19,730 bases of DNA, taken from assembly GCA_964638795.1 (NCBI GenBank), contig CAZXAX010000037.1, positions 1 through 19,730 of the forward strand, read 5' to 3'. The notes under the pieces were generated by a model that was not told the DNA's origin, ran no database searches, and saw only the letters and a list, made by a program, of their open reading frames with translations. Below, piece after piece: positions 1-6,862 of this stretch (positions are counted from its first letter, which is position 1; each line of letters begins with the position of its first letter). This DNA is from CAIYHK01 sp964638795 (GTDB lineage Bacteria > Actinomycetota > Acidimicrobiia > Acidimicrobiales > Ilumatobacteraceae). The position numbers were made by a program, and so were the translations under genes.

Positions 1-221
1 GCGAATTCAATACCTAGAGTCAACGTCTCGTCCAGCGGTGCAAGCATTGACAACAAATTTTCGAGGGACGTATCAGATACGCATCGAAGTTCAACTCGAT
101 CTTCGAAAGTGCGCTCTTCAATCGCAAATGCTCCGAGTTGCATAAGGATGTCAGCACAGATCTCGCCTGCCATTGCTGAGCATTCCACGACGACTACGCG
201 GATCTCAGTGGGTTGTGTCAT
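1..221 (-). CDS. Partial PrmA-like (ribosomal protein L11 methyltransferase) N-terminus
   Basis: The reverse strand is open from an ATG at 221 down to the window edge, giving the first 73 residues of a protein whose 3' part is missing. The ATG shares one base with the stop of the upstream carbonic anhydrase gene (TGATG), which suggests translational coupling. Residues about 7-45 read as a beta strand followed by a helix and the motif ADILMQLGAFAIEER. This resembles the N-terminal ferredoxin-like domain of PrmA, which begins with a strand, a helix and a LGAxGVxxE-type turn. PrmA uses S-adenosylmethionine to methylate ribosomal protein L11. The methyltransferase domain lies outside the window, so the family call rests on the N-terminus alone and is tentative. 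That it is a real coding region is much more certain, given the open frame and the stop/start overlap. Confidence 0.45.
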   Translation of the reverse strand, partial: MTQPTEIRVVVVECSAMAGEICADILMQLGAFAIEERTFEDRVELRCVSDTSLENLLSMLAPLDETLTLGIEF

Positions 222-739
222 CAGTCAATTCGGCGAAGATCGCGTTTGTACCGCTTTGCGTTTTGAACGTAAGACTCAATACCCATTTTCACGGGGTCAA
301 TATTCGCTTTGCCCTCTTTGATGACCGCAGGGGTACCCACAGCCAGTGCTCCTGCTGGAACAATCGTGTTGTTTAAGACCACCGCATTGGCAGCCACGAT
401 TGCGCCTGTACATATCCTCGCGTAGTGAAGTATTACGCAGCCCGATGACGCTTGCGACCATTCCTCCATGATGCAGCCCTCCAGGTGCACCATGTGACCG
501 ACTAGGCAATGGTCGCCTACGTGCGTAGGTGAATCAGGAGTCGTGTGAACAACCGAACCGTCTTGAATACTTGTGTAAGCGCCAATGGTGATGCTGCCGT
601 GGTCACCCCGGAGCACAGTGTTCGGCCAAATCGAAGCAAACGCGCCAATGCGGACATCCCCAATTACGACTGCATCTGGGTGAACGAAAGCATCGGCATG
701 AATAGTGGGTTCGATGTCTCCTAGTGCGTAAATCGCCAT
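221..739 (-). CDS. Gamma-class carbonic anhydrase family protein (left-handed beta-helix)
   Basis: This 172-residue protein has the hexapeptide repeats of the left-handed beta-helix fold (for example IGDVRIGAFASIW and VLRGDHGSITIG), as in Cam, YrdA and PaaY. Family members that bind zinc hydrate CO2; many homologues have unproven activity. Counting from the ATG at 739, likely metal ligands are His65 (SVVHT) and His82 (VGHMVH). The third histidine is His85, three residues after His82, whereas Cam and YrdA have it five residues after; Glu87 sits at the canonical place. I chose ATG 739 because MAIYALGD is the usual family N-terminus; a GTG two codons upstream (745) is also open. Residues about 91-102 (EEWSQASSG) are poorly conserved where relatives read like EDGALVGMG, but no gap is needed to align them. 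The gene is divergent from the one at 797 and overlaps the start of the next minus-strand gene by one base. Confidence 0.85.
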   Translation of the reverse strand: MAIYALGDIEPTIHADAFVHPDAVVIGDVRIGAFASIWPNTVLRGDHGSITIGAYTSIQDGSVVHTTPDSPTHVGDHCLVGHMVHLEGCIMEEWSQASSGCVILHYARICTGAIVAANAVVLNNTIVPAGALAVGTPAVIKEGKANIDPVKMGIESYVQNAKRYKRDLRRID

Positions 740-796
740 TCCCACAGGCTATGCGACTCCAACAATTTGTCGGCAATGAAGTAGCGTTTAATGCCT

Positions 797-2023
797 ATGT
801 CACGCCGTATTGATGTCGAACTCACTAGCAACAAGGGAGACGGAACCTGGACCTGGCGCTCAGCTGGCGCCAAGGAACCGAAGGGAATTGTTGAGACCAC
901 TCTGCTTCCCGCTTCAGCAAAAGTTGGTGACGTGCTGAAGATCGAAGCCGAGTTCACGCTTGACGGAGTGAGTGTGCTGGCTGTTATACCTCCGAAGGGC
1001 AAAGAAGAACGCAAAGGTCTTCTTGAACTGATTCCCACTGAGCGTGAATTCAAGGGCGTAACACAACAACTGGCGAAAAAAGGTCGTGCCGACGGGGATC
1101 GTCGTCCGCGCAAGCGTAAAGACGGTGAGGCACCCCGAGGTGATCGTCCACGCACACCGCGTCCAAATTTCACTCCCCCACCTGACACTCCGCAGCGACC
1201 AAAGTTGAAGCGTCTTCGTGCCGGAGATTTTCACAAGAAAGCTGTGCTCTCGACTTTGTCTGAAGCTGAGCGCACGATTGCCGAAACGCTTCTCAAGGGA
1301 GGCGGTGTAGCTGCCGTGCGCGATGCTGCCACTGAACAAAACCGCGCAGCTAAACAGGCTGGCACCGAGGCCGTTCCCGTTGAAGGAATCGTGGCCATTG
1401 CAGAAAAATTGCGTCCAGCACTACACGTAGCTGATTGGCTCGATCGTGCTGAGGCAGCCAAGCGAGATCTCGAGACGCTGGACCTACGGGACTTGCGTTC
1501 TGTCGTTGTTGCCGCCACCGATCCCATGGTCGCTCGTGATGAGAACACCAAGGCACTTGCAGCAGAGTTGAAAGAAGCTTTAACCCGTCGCCAGGATGAA
1601 GAGTACAAACTCTGGTTGGGCGACATTGATGCAGCTGTCAGTGTGGGCCGAGTGATTCGAGCGCTCAAGACTTCGTCTCAGCCACCCAAAGCGGGTGTTC
1701 CCTTTCCTGCAGAGTTAGCTGCCAAATTGGTTACCGCTGCGCAGGCCACATTTGCATCCGACACTCTTCCCGACCGATGGATAGCGCTCATGGAAGCCCT
1801 GGCGTTCTCGCCAGTTCACAAACAAGTAAAACCAGCTGCCGCTCCTCCGGTCATCAGCGATGAACTCAAAAAGACTGCGATCAGACTCGGTCCAATATTG
1901 CCTGATTTCGCAGTTCTCCTCGGAGTGGAAGTCCCTGCGAAAGCCCCGATGCCAAAGCCGCTGCGCCCGACTGCACCGGTTCGTAAGAAAATCAACAAGG
2001 AAACTGCACCAAAGAAGGATTGA
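797..2023 (+). CDS. Unrecognised basic protein with charged linker (actinobacterial conserved hypothetical)
   Basis: This 408-residue protein has no named domain that I can assign. Three parts are visible. Residues about 1-90 are beta-rich and could be a small barrel (MSRRIDVELTS, then VGDVLKIEAEFTLDG). Residues about 95-140 are a disordered linker very rich in Arg, Pro and Lys. Residues about 145-330 are predicted helical (SEAERTIAETLL, LDRAEAAKRDLETLDLRDLRS). It ends in a Pro/Lys/Ala tail. Basic linkers and tails of this kind often bind nucleic acid, but that is inference. The ATG at 797 was preferred because MSRRIDVEL looks like the natural N-terminus; an ATG two codons upstream (791) is equally open, and neither has a Shine-Dalgarno sequence. 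The enoyl-CoA hydratase gene follows closely on the same strand, so the two are probably co-transcribed. Confidence 0.75.
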   Translation: MSRRIDVELTSNKGDGTWTWRSAGAKEPKGIVETTLLPASAKVGDVLKIEAEFTLDGVSVLAVIPPKGKEERKGLLELIPTEREFKGVTQQLAKKGRADGDRRPRKRKDGEAPRGDRPRTPRPNFTPPPDTPQRPKLKRLRAGDFHKKAVLSTLSEAERTIAETLLKGGGVAAVRDAATEQNRAAKQAGTEAVPVEGIVAIAEKLRPALHVADWLDRAEAAKRDLETLDLRDLRSVVVAATDPMVARDENTKALAAELKEALTRRQDEEYKLWLGDIDAAVSVGRVIRALKTSSQPPKAGVPFPAELAAKLVTAAQATFASDTLPDRWIALMEALAFSPVHKQVKPAAAPPVISDELKKTAIRLGPILPDFAVLLGVEVPAKAPMPKPLRPTAPVRKKINKETAPKKD

Positions 2024-2031
2024 GGTCCACC

Positions 2032-2829
2032 ATGTCTGCATCTGAAAATGCAATTGTCACCTACGAAAAACGTGGGAATGTGGCGTTAATAACTCTCAAT
2101 CGCCCCGATGCACGCAATGCAATCAACGGTGATGTGGCAGCGGGTCTCGAAGCCGCGATAGATCAACTGGAGGCCGAGCAGGGTGTTTGGTGTGGTGTGA
2201 TCACCGCCAACACAGAGGGTCACAAGACGCCCGTTTTTTGCGCTGGCGCTGACTTGAAAGCAATCAACTCCGGACAGGCAGCCGCCCTTAACACCGCTCG
2301 CGGGGGGTTTGCCGGCTTCGTGTACCGGGAGCGTTCAAAGCCAGTAATTGCCGCTGTCGATGGTTTGGCCACTGCTGGTGGCTGCGAGATCGTGCTCGCT
2401 TGCGACATGGTGATTGCCTCAACAAGATCCCAGTTTGGGCTAGCTGAGGTGAAGAGAAACCTGATTGCCGGAGCGGGAGGACTGTTTCGCCTTCCGCGGG
2501 CAATTGGTCGAAATGTTGCGATGGAAGCCATTCTTACGGGCGATCCATTAACCGCTCAGCGCGCCTATGAGTTGGGTCTCGTGAACCATCTCGTCGAACC
2601 AGACGCAGTCGTTGCAAAGGCCTTTGAGGTTGCAGAAAAAGTGGCGAGCTCGGCACCCATTGCTGTTGCCAAGAGCCGGAACATTGTTCTCGCATCGGCT
2701 TATGAAAATGATGAGACACTTAAGAACATGACCGATTCCGCATTCGGCGATGTTCTGAAATCCGAAGACACCAAAGAAGGCCTAGCAGCATTCATCGAAA
2801 AGCGTGCGCCTAATTGGCAGGGTCGTTAG
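2032..2829 (+). CDS. Enoyl-CoA hydratase (crotonase family)
   Basis: A 265-residue crotonase, the normal length for a single-domain member. The oxyanion-hole segments are present: CAGADLKAI (residues 70-78) and GLATAGGCE (111-119). Both catalytic glutamates of rat enoyl-CoA hydratase have equivalents here, Glu119 in GGCEIVLACD and Glu139 in FGLAEVKRN, followed by GAGG. It should therefore be a true hydratase adding water to trans-2-enoyl-CoA in fatty-acid or related acyl-CoA breakdown, rather than an isomerase or decarboxylase; the exact substrate cannot be read from sequence. The ATG at 2032 was chosen because GAGGT (2023-2027) lies at a good distance upstream and overlaps the stop of the preceding gene. 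A TTG at 2020 is also in frame but has no ribosome site. The gene ends one base before the convergent acetyltransferase gene. Confidence 0.93.
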   Translation: MSASENAIVTYEKRGNVALITLNRPDARNAINGDVAAGLEAAIDQLEAEQGVWCGVITANTEGHKTPVFCAGADLKAINSGQAAALNTARGGFAGFVYRERSKPVIAAVDGLATAGGCEIVLACDMVIASTRSQFGLAEVKRNLIAGAGGLFRLPRAIGRNVAMEAILTGDPLTAQRAYELGLVNHLVEPDAVVAKAFEVAEKVASSAPIAVAKSRNIVLASAYENDETLKNMTDSAFGDVLKSEDTKEGLAAFIEKRAPNWQGR

Positions 2830-2830
2830 T

Positions 2831-3256
2831 TCAAATCTTTTTGCGCATCATCAGTCGCTGACTGATTAAACCCGCGCGTTCAAATAAATTTTTAGTGTCA
2901 CGATCACCAGGTAAGGCTTCGGCTCTCAGGGCAGAGGCTCCTTGATCGATAGCGACGGAAATGGCTGCTTCAATTAGTGCGTCCCCAGCGCCGATGCCTC
3001 GAAATTCCGAATCTACGTGTACTTCGAAAATTTCAATTTCTGACTCTCGTAGACACAGCACCATGAATCCCACCACATAGCCCTTGAGATCTGCCACATA
3101 CACAGTGGTGTTGTTCATGTCGGGTCGAAAATGACGCTCGTCCCAAAGCAGGGAGCCACCACGAAATTCTTGGATCGTTTGACGCAGTGACTCTCGTAAT
3201 TCTGCAATACGTGGCGAATCTTCATTCAGCGCTGTACGGACAACTACAGCGCTCAT
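2831..3256 (-). CDS. GNAT-family N-acetyltransferase
   Basis: A 141-residue protein with the GNAT fold. The acetyl-CoA pyrophosphate loop (motif A) is FRGIGAGDALIEAA at residues 85-98, preceded by the strand EIFEVHVDSE, and the C-terminal helix KNLFERAGL (122-130) matches motif B. It should transfer an acetyl or other acyl group from CoA to an amine; the substrate is unknown. The ATG at 3256 lies four bases after the stop of the upstream acidic gene, which supports this start over an in-frame start at 3295 that would lie inside that gene. The spacing indicates a two-gene operon with the acidic protein. It converges on the enoyl-CoA hydratase gene with a single base between the two stops. Confidence 0.9.
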   Translation of the reverse strand: MSAVVVRTALNEDSPRIAELRESLRQTIQEFRGGSLLWDERHFRPDMNNTTVYVADLKGYVVGFMVLCLRESEIEIFEVHVDSEFRGIGAGDALIEAAISVAIDQGASALRAEALPGDRDTKNLFERAGLISQRLMMRKKI

Positions 3257-3260
3257 GGAA

Positions 3261-3852
3261 TCACGAAGAAAACAGTGGACAGGAATCGTCACCAACAGGA
3301 CACTGCGGCGCTGACTCCCTCACAAGCAAGAAGCACGACCCACACAAACGCTCATCGGGGCGTTTCGGCTGTAGCCGATCTGAAGTGTCACCACGATCAT
3401 CAAACTCCTCTTCCTCTTCTTCTTCCGCTGGAGTCTCCTCGGCAGCGACCATTCGGTCTTTCAAAATGGTGTCAAGGTCCGCCTCGACATCATCAGGAGT
3501 AATCAGATCCTCGTCGTCGTCTTCGTCGTCAGCACTTCCTGTACGGGCCATGCCCTTGGAGGGGTCAACAACTTCCTCATCGTCGTCTGTGACTGCGTCG
3601 AGGTCATCGATATCAACGATGTCCTCCTCTAGATCTTCAGGGTCGAGTTCGAGATCGTCCTCTAACTCTTCGCCANNNNNNNNNNCGGGCCATGCCTTTC
3701 GAGGGGTCAACAACTTCTTCTTCCGCATCGTCAGCTTCTGCATCAATATCATCGATATCAACGATGTCCTCTTCGAGATCCTCAGGGTCAAGCTCGAGAT
3801 CGTCCTCTAACTCCTCGCCATCAAAATCATCTATCAACTCATCATCTGACAT
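3261..3852 (-). CDS. Acidic DUF4193-like protein with C-terminal cysteine cluster, interrupted by an assembly gap
   Basis: Reading leftward from the ATG at 3852 (SD-like GAGGA upstream), the protein begins MSDDELIDDFDGEELEDD and is almost entirely Asp and Glu. The C-terminus is CGSCFLLVRESAPQCPVGDDSC, a four-cysteine pattern that could bind zinc. An acidic body with a CxxCFLV-type ending resembles the actinobacterial family DUF4193, whose function is unknown; that assignment is tentative. Ten Ns at 3676-3685 split the gene, and the segments on either side are diverged copies of the same 44-45 codons. With ten bases in the gap the two halves are out of frame. With the gap removed they join in frame through a CGT codon, giving 193 residues. 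Without the second copy the protein would have about 148 residues. The true length is therefore uncertain. Confidence 0.7.
3544..3675. repeat. Copy A of a diverged direct repeat beside the assembly gap (132 bp)
   Basis: This segment matches 3686-3820 in the same orientation. On the minus strand it encodes GEELEDDLELDPEDLEED through DPSKGMAR, and it ends exactly at the run of Ns. Outside a short variable stretch near 3575-3605 I count about eight mismatches over roughly 100 bases, mostly third-position changes. Copy A is one codon shorter than copy B (AVTDDDEEVV against AEADDAEEEVV in the variable part). Confidence 0.9.
3676..3685. other. Assembly gap (ten Ns)
   Basis: Ten unresolved bases inside the acidic gene, placed exactly at the boundary between two diverged copies of the same sequence. 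The number ten does not preserve the reading frame, so it is probably a placeholder and not a measured length. Confidence 0.98.
3686..3820. repeat. Copy B of the diverged direct repeat beside the assembly gap (135 bp)
   Basis: This is the partner of 3544-3675. It begins immediately after the Ns with the same bases as copy A (CGGGCCATGCC) and ends with the same bases (TCGCCA). Flanking sequence beyond 3820 encodes the unique N-terminus MSDDELIDDFD of the acidic protein. Confidence 0.9.
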
Positions 3853-3890
3853 GCGTCCTCGCTTCCACCGCACTGCCGGTGCGCCCGCGG

Positions 3891-3896
3891 ACTATA
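3891..3896 (-). promoter_or_regulatory. Possible -10 element for the acidic gene
   Basis: On the minus strand this reads TATAGT, one base from the TATAAT consensus, 38 bases before the ATG at 3852. No convincing -35 hexamer is seen at 16-18 bp. The 112 bp between thyX and the acidic gene otherwise hold short palindromes (CGCATGCG at 3911-3918; GTGAC-4-GTCAC at 3931-3944) without a T-run. Confidence 0.35.
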
Positions 3897-3964
3897 GGCA
3901 ACAGGAGCGACGCATGCGCGAATCGATCCAGTGACCATTGTCACGGAGCACGAATATACATAAA

Positions 3965-5569
3965 TCATGAGCGTTGACCCCGCTTTTCTTCGGCTCGACG
4001 CTCAGCAGCCAGCCGCTCTAATTCGGGGGCTTCGGTGGTCATGTGGCTCATGACCGCAGCTACAGCCTTATGACCCGCAACCTCGGCAATTTGGCGGTGC
4101 ATCTCAAGAGCGACAGTTCTGTAAGCGGGGTGACCCTGTGGCGAGGAACGCAATTCCAGCATATGGATGGCTTCTCGAGCGTTGAACTGCATCACATATC
4201 TGATGCGATACGCCATCGACACGGCATAGGACGCCTGCTGCGGATGGCTCTCCTGTAAATCGTCATAGAGCGCTGCCGAACGATCCATTACCTCATCGAA
4301 AGCTTCTTGCTGGCCCGCTTCCACTACTAGGTCCGGACGAGAGTAACCATGATTCGGTGTTAGAGATTGCCATTCAATGGTCAGTAATCGATGACGCTGC
4401 AGATCACGAAACGCACCGTAATCACTCAATACATCGAATCGATAGTCCACGCTTTCAAAGGCCCGTCCGGGCTTATGGCGTCGGTTTCGGCGATCACCAA
4501 CATATGCATTAACCAATGCGAGTCGATCCTCATCGCCTAGCTTTGCAACACGTGCGCGCAACTGCGATTCAGGAAGATGGGAAGACGAATAGCAGATTGC
4601 CGCAAGGAGTTTTTCTTCGGCGTCTGGATCATGATCAACCAGGGTGACTGCATCTACCCGATCTGCTGGTAAATCGCCGAACAAACGATCGACCACTGCC
4701 GAGGTGTTTTCTGCATTGGCCCGCAGATACTCACTCCATTCAACTCCGCGACCCTCGATATCAACACGTTTTAGGAAAGACGGGATGACCTTTCGCAGTT
4801 CTTCAAGCATGAGATCTGCATAAGCACGTGCTTCGGGCAATGGGTGGGCCCGCATTCTCAACAACAAACCCTCGAAAGCCTGACCTGAGCCATAAATGCC
4901 GACATTCGACAACGATGCTGCCGGCAAGAGACCACGAGCCGCATCTAAGGCCTTTGCTCGAGTTGCTTGCCGATACACAAAATCCGAATCCGTTGGATTC
5001 TTCGCAACAGTTGAGCGAATGTGCTCTGTGACTCCGTCGGCGATAACACTGTAAGCGTCAAACATGCGATCCATATCACCGACATAACGCGCACCAAATC
5101 GTGATTCCATCAATATGGGGTCACGGTAATAACGGTAACGACCCCCAAGCCGCGCGTCGTAAGAGATGTAACGGGTGCTCTGCTCCAGATAACTCGCAAG
5201 CCGACCCCACTCCAAGATCTTCGTCAAAATGTTTGACGCCTGCTCGCACGCCAGGTGTACACCACCTAACTGAGCAACCGAATCATCGCCGTATTCCAGA
5301 AAGACTTTCTCATAAAGTTGCTCGGCACGATCTAGACCAACCGTTGCATCAACTGTTTGATCACCAGAGATATCCAAGTCGCCAACAAACTCATCAAGGA
5401 AAAGCCGCCGCAGACTCTTTGCACTTCGGCTGTAGCGCGCAAATAGAGCGCCCTTTACTACTTCTGGGAGATTTACGAGCGCAAAAACCGGACCATCAAG
5501 AGTTGTGAAGTAGCGCCTGAGTATGTCAGCCTCACTCGCTGAGAACTCTTCTGGCACATAGACCGTCAT
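3965..5569 (-). CDS. thyX: Two-domain FAD-dependent thymidylate synthase (ThyX)
   Basis: At 534 residues this is about twice a classical ThyX (roughly 220-250), and both halves look ThyX-like. ThyX makes dTMP from dUMP using methylene-tetrahydrofolate and FAD/NADPH. The C-terminal half carries RHR at 392-394 followed by Ser402, an exact RHR(x7)S signature, and later FNAREAIHMLELRSSPQGHPAYR (shown in part; residues 462-484), matching the dUMP-binding region. The N-terminal half has no RHR but has SYLEQSTRY (126-134), which resembles the second half of the extended signature, plus ARGLLPAASL (211-220) and LLLRMRAHPLPEAR (235-248). The signature therefore appears divided between the domains. Double-length ThyX proteins occur in other bacteria, so this is a variant and not a chimera. 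The start ATG has no Shine-Dalgarno sequence but has a good -10 element just upstream. Confidence 0.88.
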   Translation of the reverse strand: MTVYVPEEFSASEADILRRYFTTLDGPVFALVNLPEVVKGALFARYSRSAKSLRRLFLDEFVGDLDISGDQTVDATVGLDRAEQLYEKVFLEYGDDSVAQLGGVHLACEQASNILTKILEWGRLASYLEQSTRYISYDARLGGRYRYYRDPILMESRFGARYVGDMDRMFDAYSVIADGVTEHIRSTVAKNPTDSDFVYRQATRAKALDAARGLLPAASLSNVGIYGSGQAFEGLLLRMRAHPLPEARAYADLMLEELRKVIPSFLKRVDIEGRGVEWSEYLRANAENTSAVVDRLFGDLPADRVDAVTLVDHDPDAEEKLLAAICYSSSHLPESQLRARVAKLGDEDRLALVNAYVGDRRNRRHKPGRAFESVDYRFDVLSDYGAFRDLQRHRLLTIEWQSLTPNHGYSRPDLVVEAGQQEAFDEVMDRSAALYDDLQESHPQQASYAVSMAYRIRYVMQFNAREAIHMLELRSSPQGHPAYRTVALEMHRQIAEVAGHKAVAAVMSHMTTEAPELERLAAERRAEEKRGQRS

Positions 5570-5577
5570 GGCGTGAA

Positions 5578-5583
5578 ATAATA
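5578..5583 (-). promoter_or_regulatory. Candidate -10 element for thyX
   Basis: The minus strand reads TATTAT, five of six bases matching TATAAT, followed by eight bases and then the thyX ATG. Transcription would start about at the ATG, giving a leaderless or nearly leaderless mRNA, which fits the absence of a ribosome site. No clear -35 is seen. Confidence 0.45.
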
Positions 5584-5626
5584 CGGTTCACCGACTCTCG
5601 CAGCGGTGATACCCACGGGCGATGAT

Positions 5627-6862
5627 TCAGTCGAAAAGGACCCCCGCAGCGTCCCCAGTAGAGGGGCCCGACTCCCTTGCCCTCTTCAGCAAGTCGCCCT
5701 GTCGCACAAGGTCGCAAGCCAGATTCGCGAGCAATATGGCACCGTCTCGAATGCCAGCTGTAGCCGACTCCCCTACGGCGGCGGCAGCAAAATCCTCAGT
5801 ATGCAATGGTGTGCCTGGTGGCGCAATGGCAACCATCGGATGGATCGATGGCACCAGGTGACTCACGTTACCCATGTCTGTGGACCCCACCACTCTCGCA
5901 TCAGGAGATGGCATGACAGGTTCACGACCAAGTTCTCTAGCCAGTTCTGCATAACGGCCAAGGAGTGGCTGGTTATCTAGCATCTCGGCGTAGGCGAACT
6001 CTTCCCAGTGGAGTTCAACTTCACAGCCACACGCCTGAGCACCACCAAGTAGCGCCGAGGCCACACGCTCACGTAGGGGTGCCAAAGTCGCAAGCGTGTC
6101 AGATCGCACATACCAAAGGGTCTCTGCATGAGCCGGAACCACGTTGGGTTTTTCGCCACCATGCACGAAAATTCCATGGACACGCTCGGAATCGCGAATG
6201 TGTTGCCGCAAAGCAGCAACAGCGTTGTAGCCAAGAACCGCTGCATCGAGCGCGTTTCGCCCCTCATGCGGCGATGAAGCCGCATGCGCCGCTTTTCCGC
6301 GATAGACGGCACGAAGTTCCTGGATAGCAATGGCATTCATTTTCAAAAGATCTCGGTCAGCAGGATGAATCATCAGGGCTGCATCAACTCCTGAAAACGC
6401 TCCATTGCGGCCCATCTTTATCTTTCCCCCACCGCCTTCTTCGGCTGGGGTGCCCAACACACGCACCTTAAGGCCAAGATCGTTTGCAATTGGAACCAGC
6501 GCCAGTGAAGCACCCAAGCCCGCTGACGCAATCACGTTGTGTCCGCAGCCATGCCCGATTGAAGGCAGTGCATCGTATTCGAGCAGCAAGGCAACGGTCG
6601 GCCCAGAACTTGCACCAAATTCCGCAGCGAATCCAGTATCGGTGCCGTAGGCAGCGCGCTGCACCCGGATTCCATTTGATTCGAGTACAACTGCGAGGGT
6701 CTCTGATGCAAAGAACTCCTCGAAGCACAATTCGGGACGAGCGTGTATCGCTGTTGACACTCTTTCAAGTTCGGGCATCAAACGATCTACGGCAACGCTG
6801 ATTTCAGAGATACTCACACGAGGTCCAGTTTCAACATCTGCCTTGTCTATCACTCGATTCAA
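5627..6862 (-). CDS. M20-family amidohydrolase / peptidase (AbgB/PM20D2-like)
   Basis: A 411-residue zinc amidohydrolase of the M20 family, normal in length. Landmarks are LLEYDALPSIGHGCGHN (residues 93-109, with Cys106 and His108 in the metal site), the catalytic Glu pair in PAEEGGGGK (139-147, Glu141/Glu142), MIHPAD with His166, and a C-terminal HTEDF. The EYDALP...GHGCGHN form is typical of the AbgB, PM20D2 and carboxypeptidase-like subgroup, which hydrolyses N-acyl amino acids or dipeptides; the substrate is not predictable. The reading frame opens with TTG at 6862, overlapping the stop of the previous gene by four bases (TTGA). A GTG three codons in (6853) is an alternative. It is the last gene of the tatB-tatC-helY series. 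Confidence 0.9.
   Translation of the reverse strand: MNRVIDKADVETGPRVSISEISVAVDRLMPELERVSTAIHARPELCFEEFFASETLAVVLESNGIRVQRAAYGTDTGFAAEFGASSGPTVALLLEYDALPSIGHGCGHNVIASAGLGASLALVPIANDLGLKVRVLGTPAEEGGGGKIKMGRNGAFSGVDAALMIHPADRDLLKMNAIAIQELRAVYRGKAAHAASSPHEGRNALDAAVLGYNAVAALRQHIRDSERVHGIFVHGGEKPNVVPAHAETLWYVRSDTLATLAPLRERVASALLGGAQACGCEVELHWEEFAYAEMLDNQPLLGRYAELARELGREPVMPSPDARVVGSTDMGNVSHLVPSIHPMVAIAPPGTPLHTEDFAAAAVGESATAGIRDGAILLANLACDLVRQGDLLKRARESGPSTGDAAGVLFD

Noticed and set aside
231..245. Lys/Ser-rich segment of the HelY protein (residues 231-245, encoded near 9200-9245) as an inserted element
   Set aside because: It is a short in-frame linker between helicase subdomains with no repeats or flanking duplications. 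The coordinates given here are residue numbers of that protein.
311..490. Possible pair of compensating frameshifts in the carbonic anhydrase gene around the EEWSQASSG segment
   Set aside because: The residues before and after align with the family without any insertion or deletion, so the frame is continuous and the segment is simply diverged.
2850..2866. Rho-independent terminator between the enoyl-CoA hydratase and GNAT genes
   Set aside because: The stem is perfect but short and AT-balanced, and there is no run of T after it on either strand.
3257..3295. Longer start for the GNAT gene
   Set aside because: It would overlap the end of the acidic gene by 35 bases and adds residues unrelated to GNAT proteins; ATG 3256, four bases after the upstream stop, is better.
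3187..3934. Plus-strand serine-rich open frames opposite the acidic gene
   Set aside because: They are the antisense of GAN/GAY (Asp/Glu) codons, which read as serine-rich on the other strand. The minus-strand reading has a start with a ribosome site, a sensible C-terminus and tight spacing to the next gene.
3931..3944. Terminator hairpin downstream of thyX (GTGAC-4-GTCAC)
   Set aside because: The stem is only five base pairs and no T-run follows in the thyX direction.
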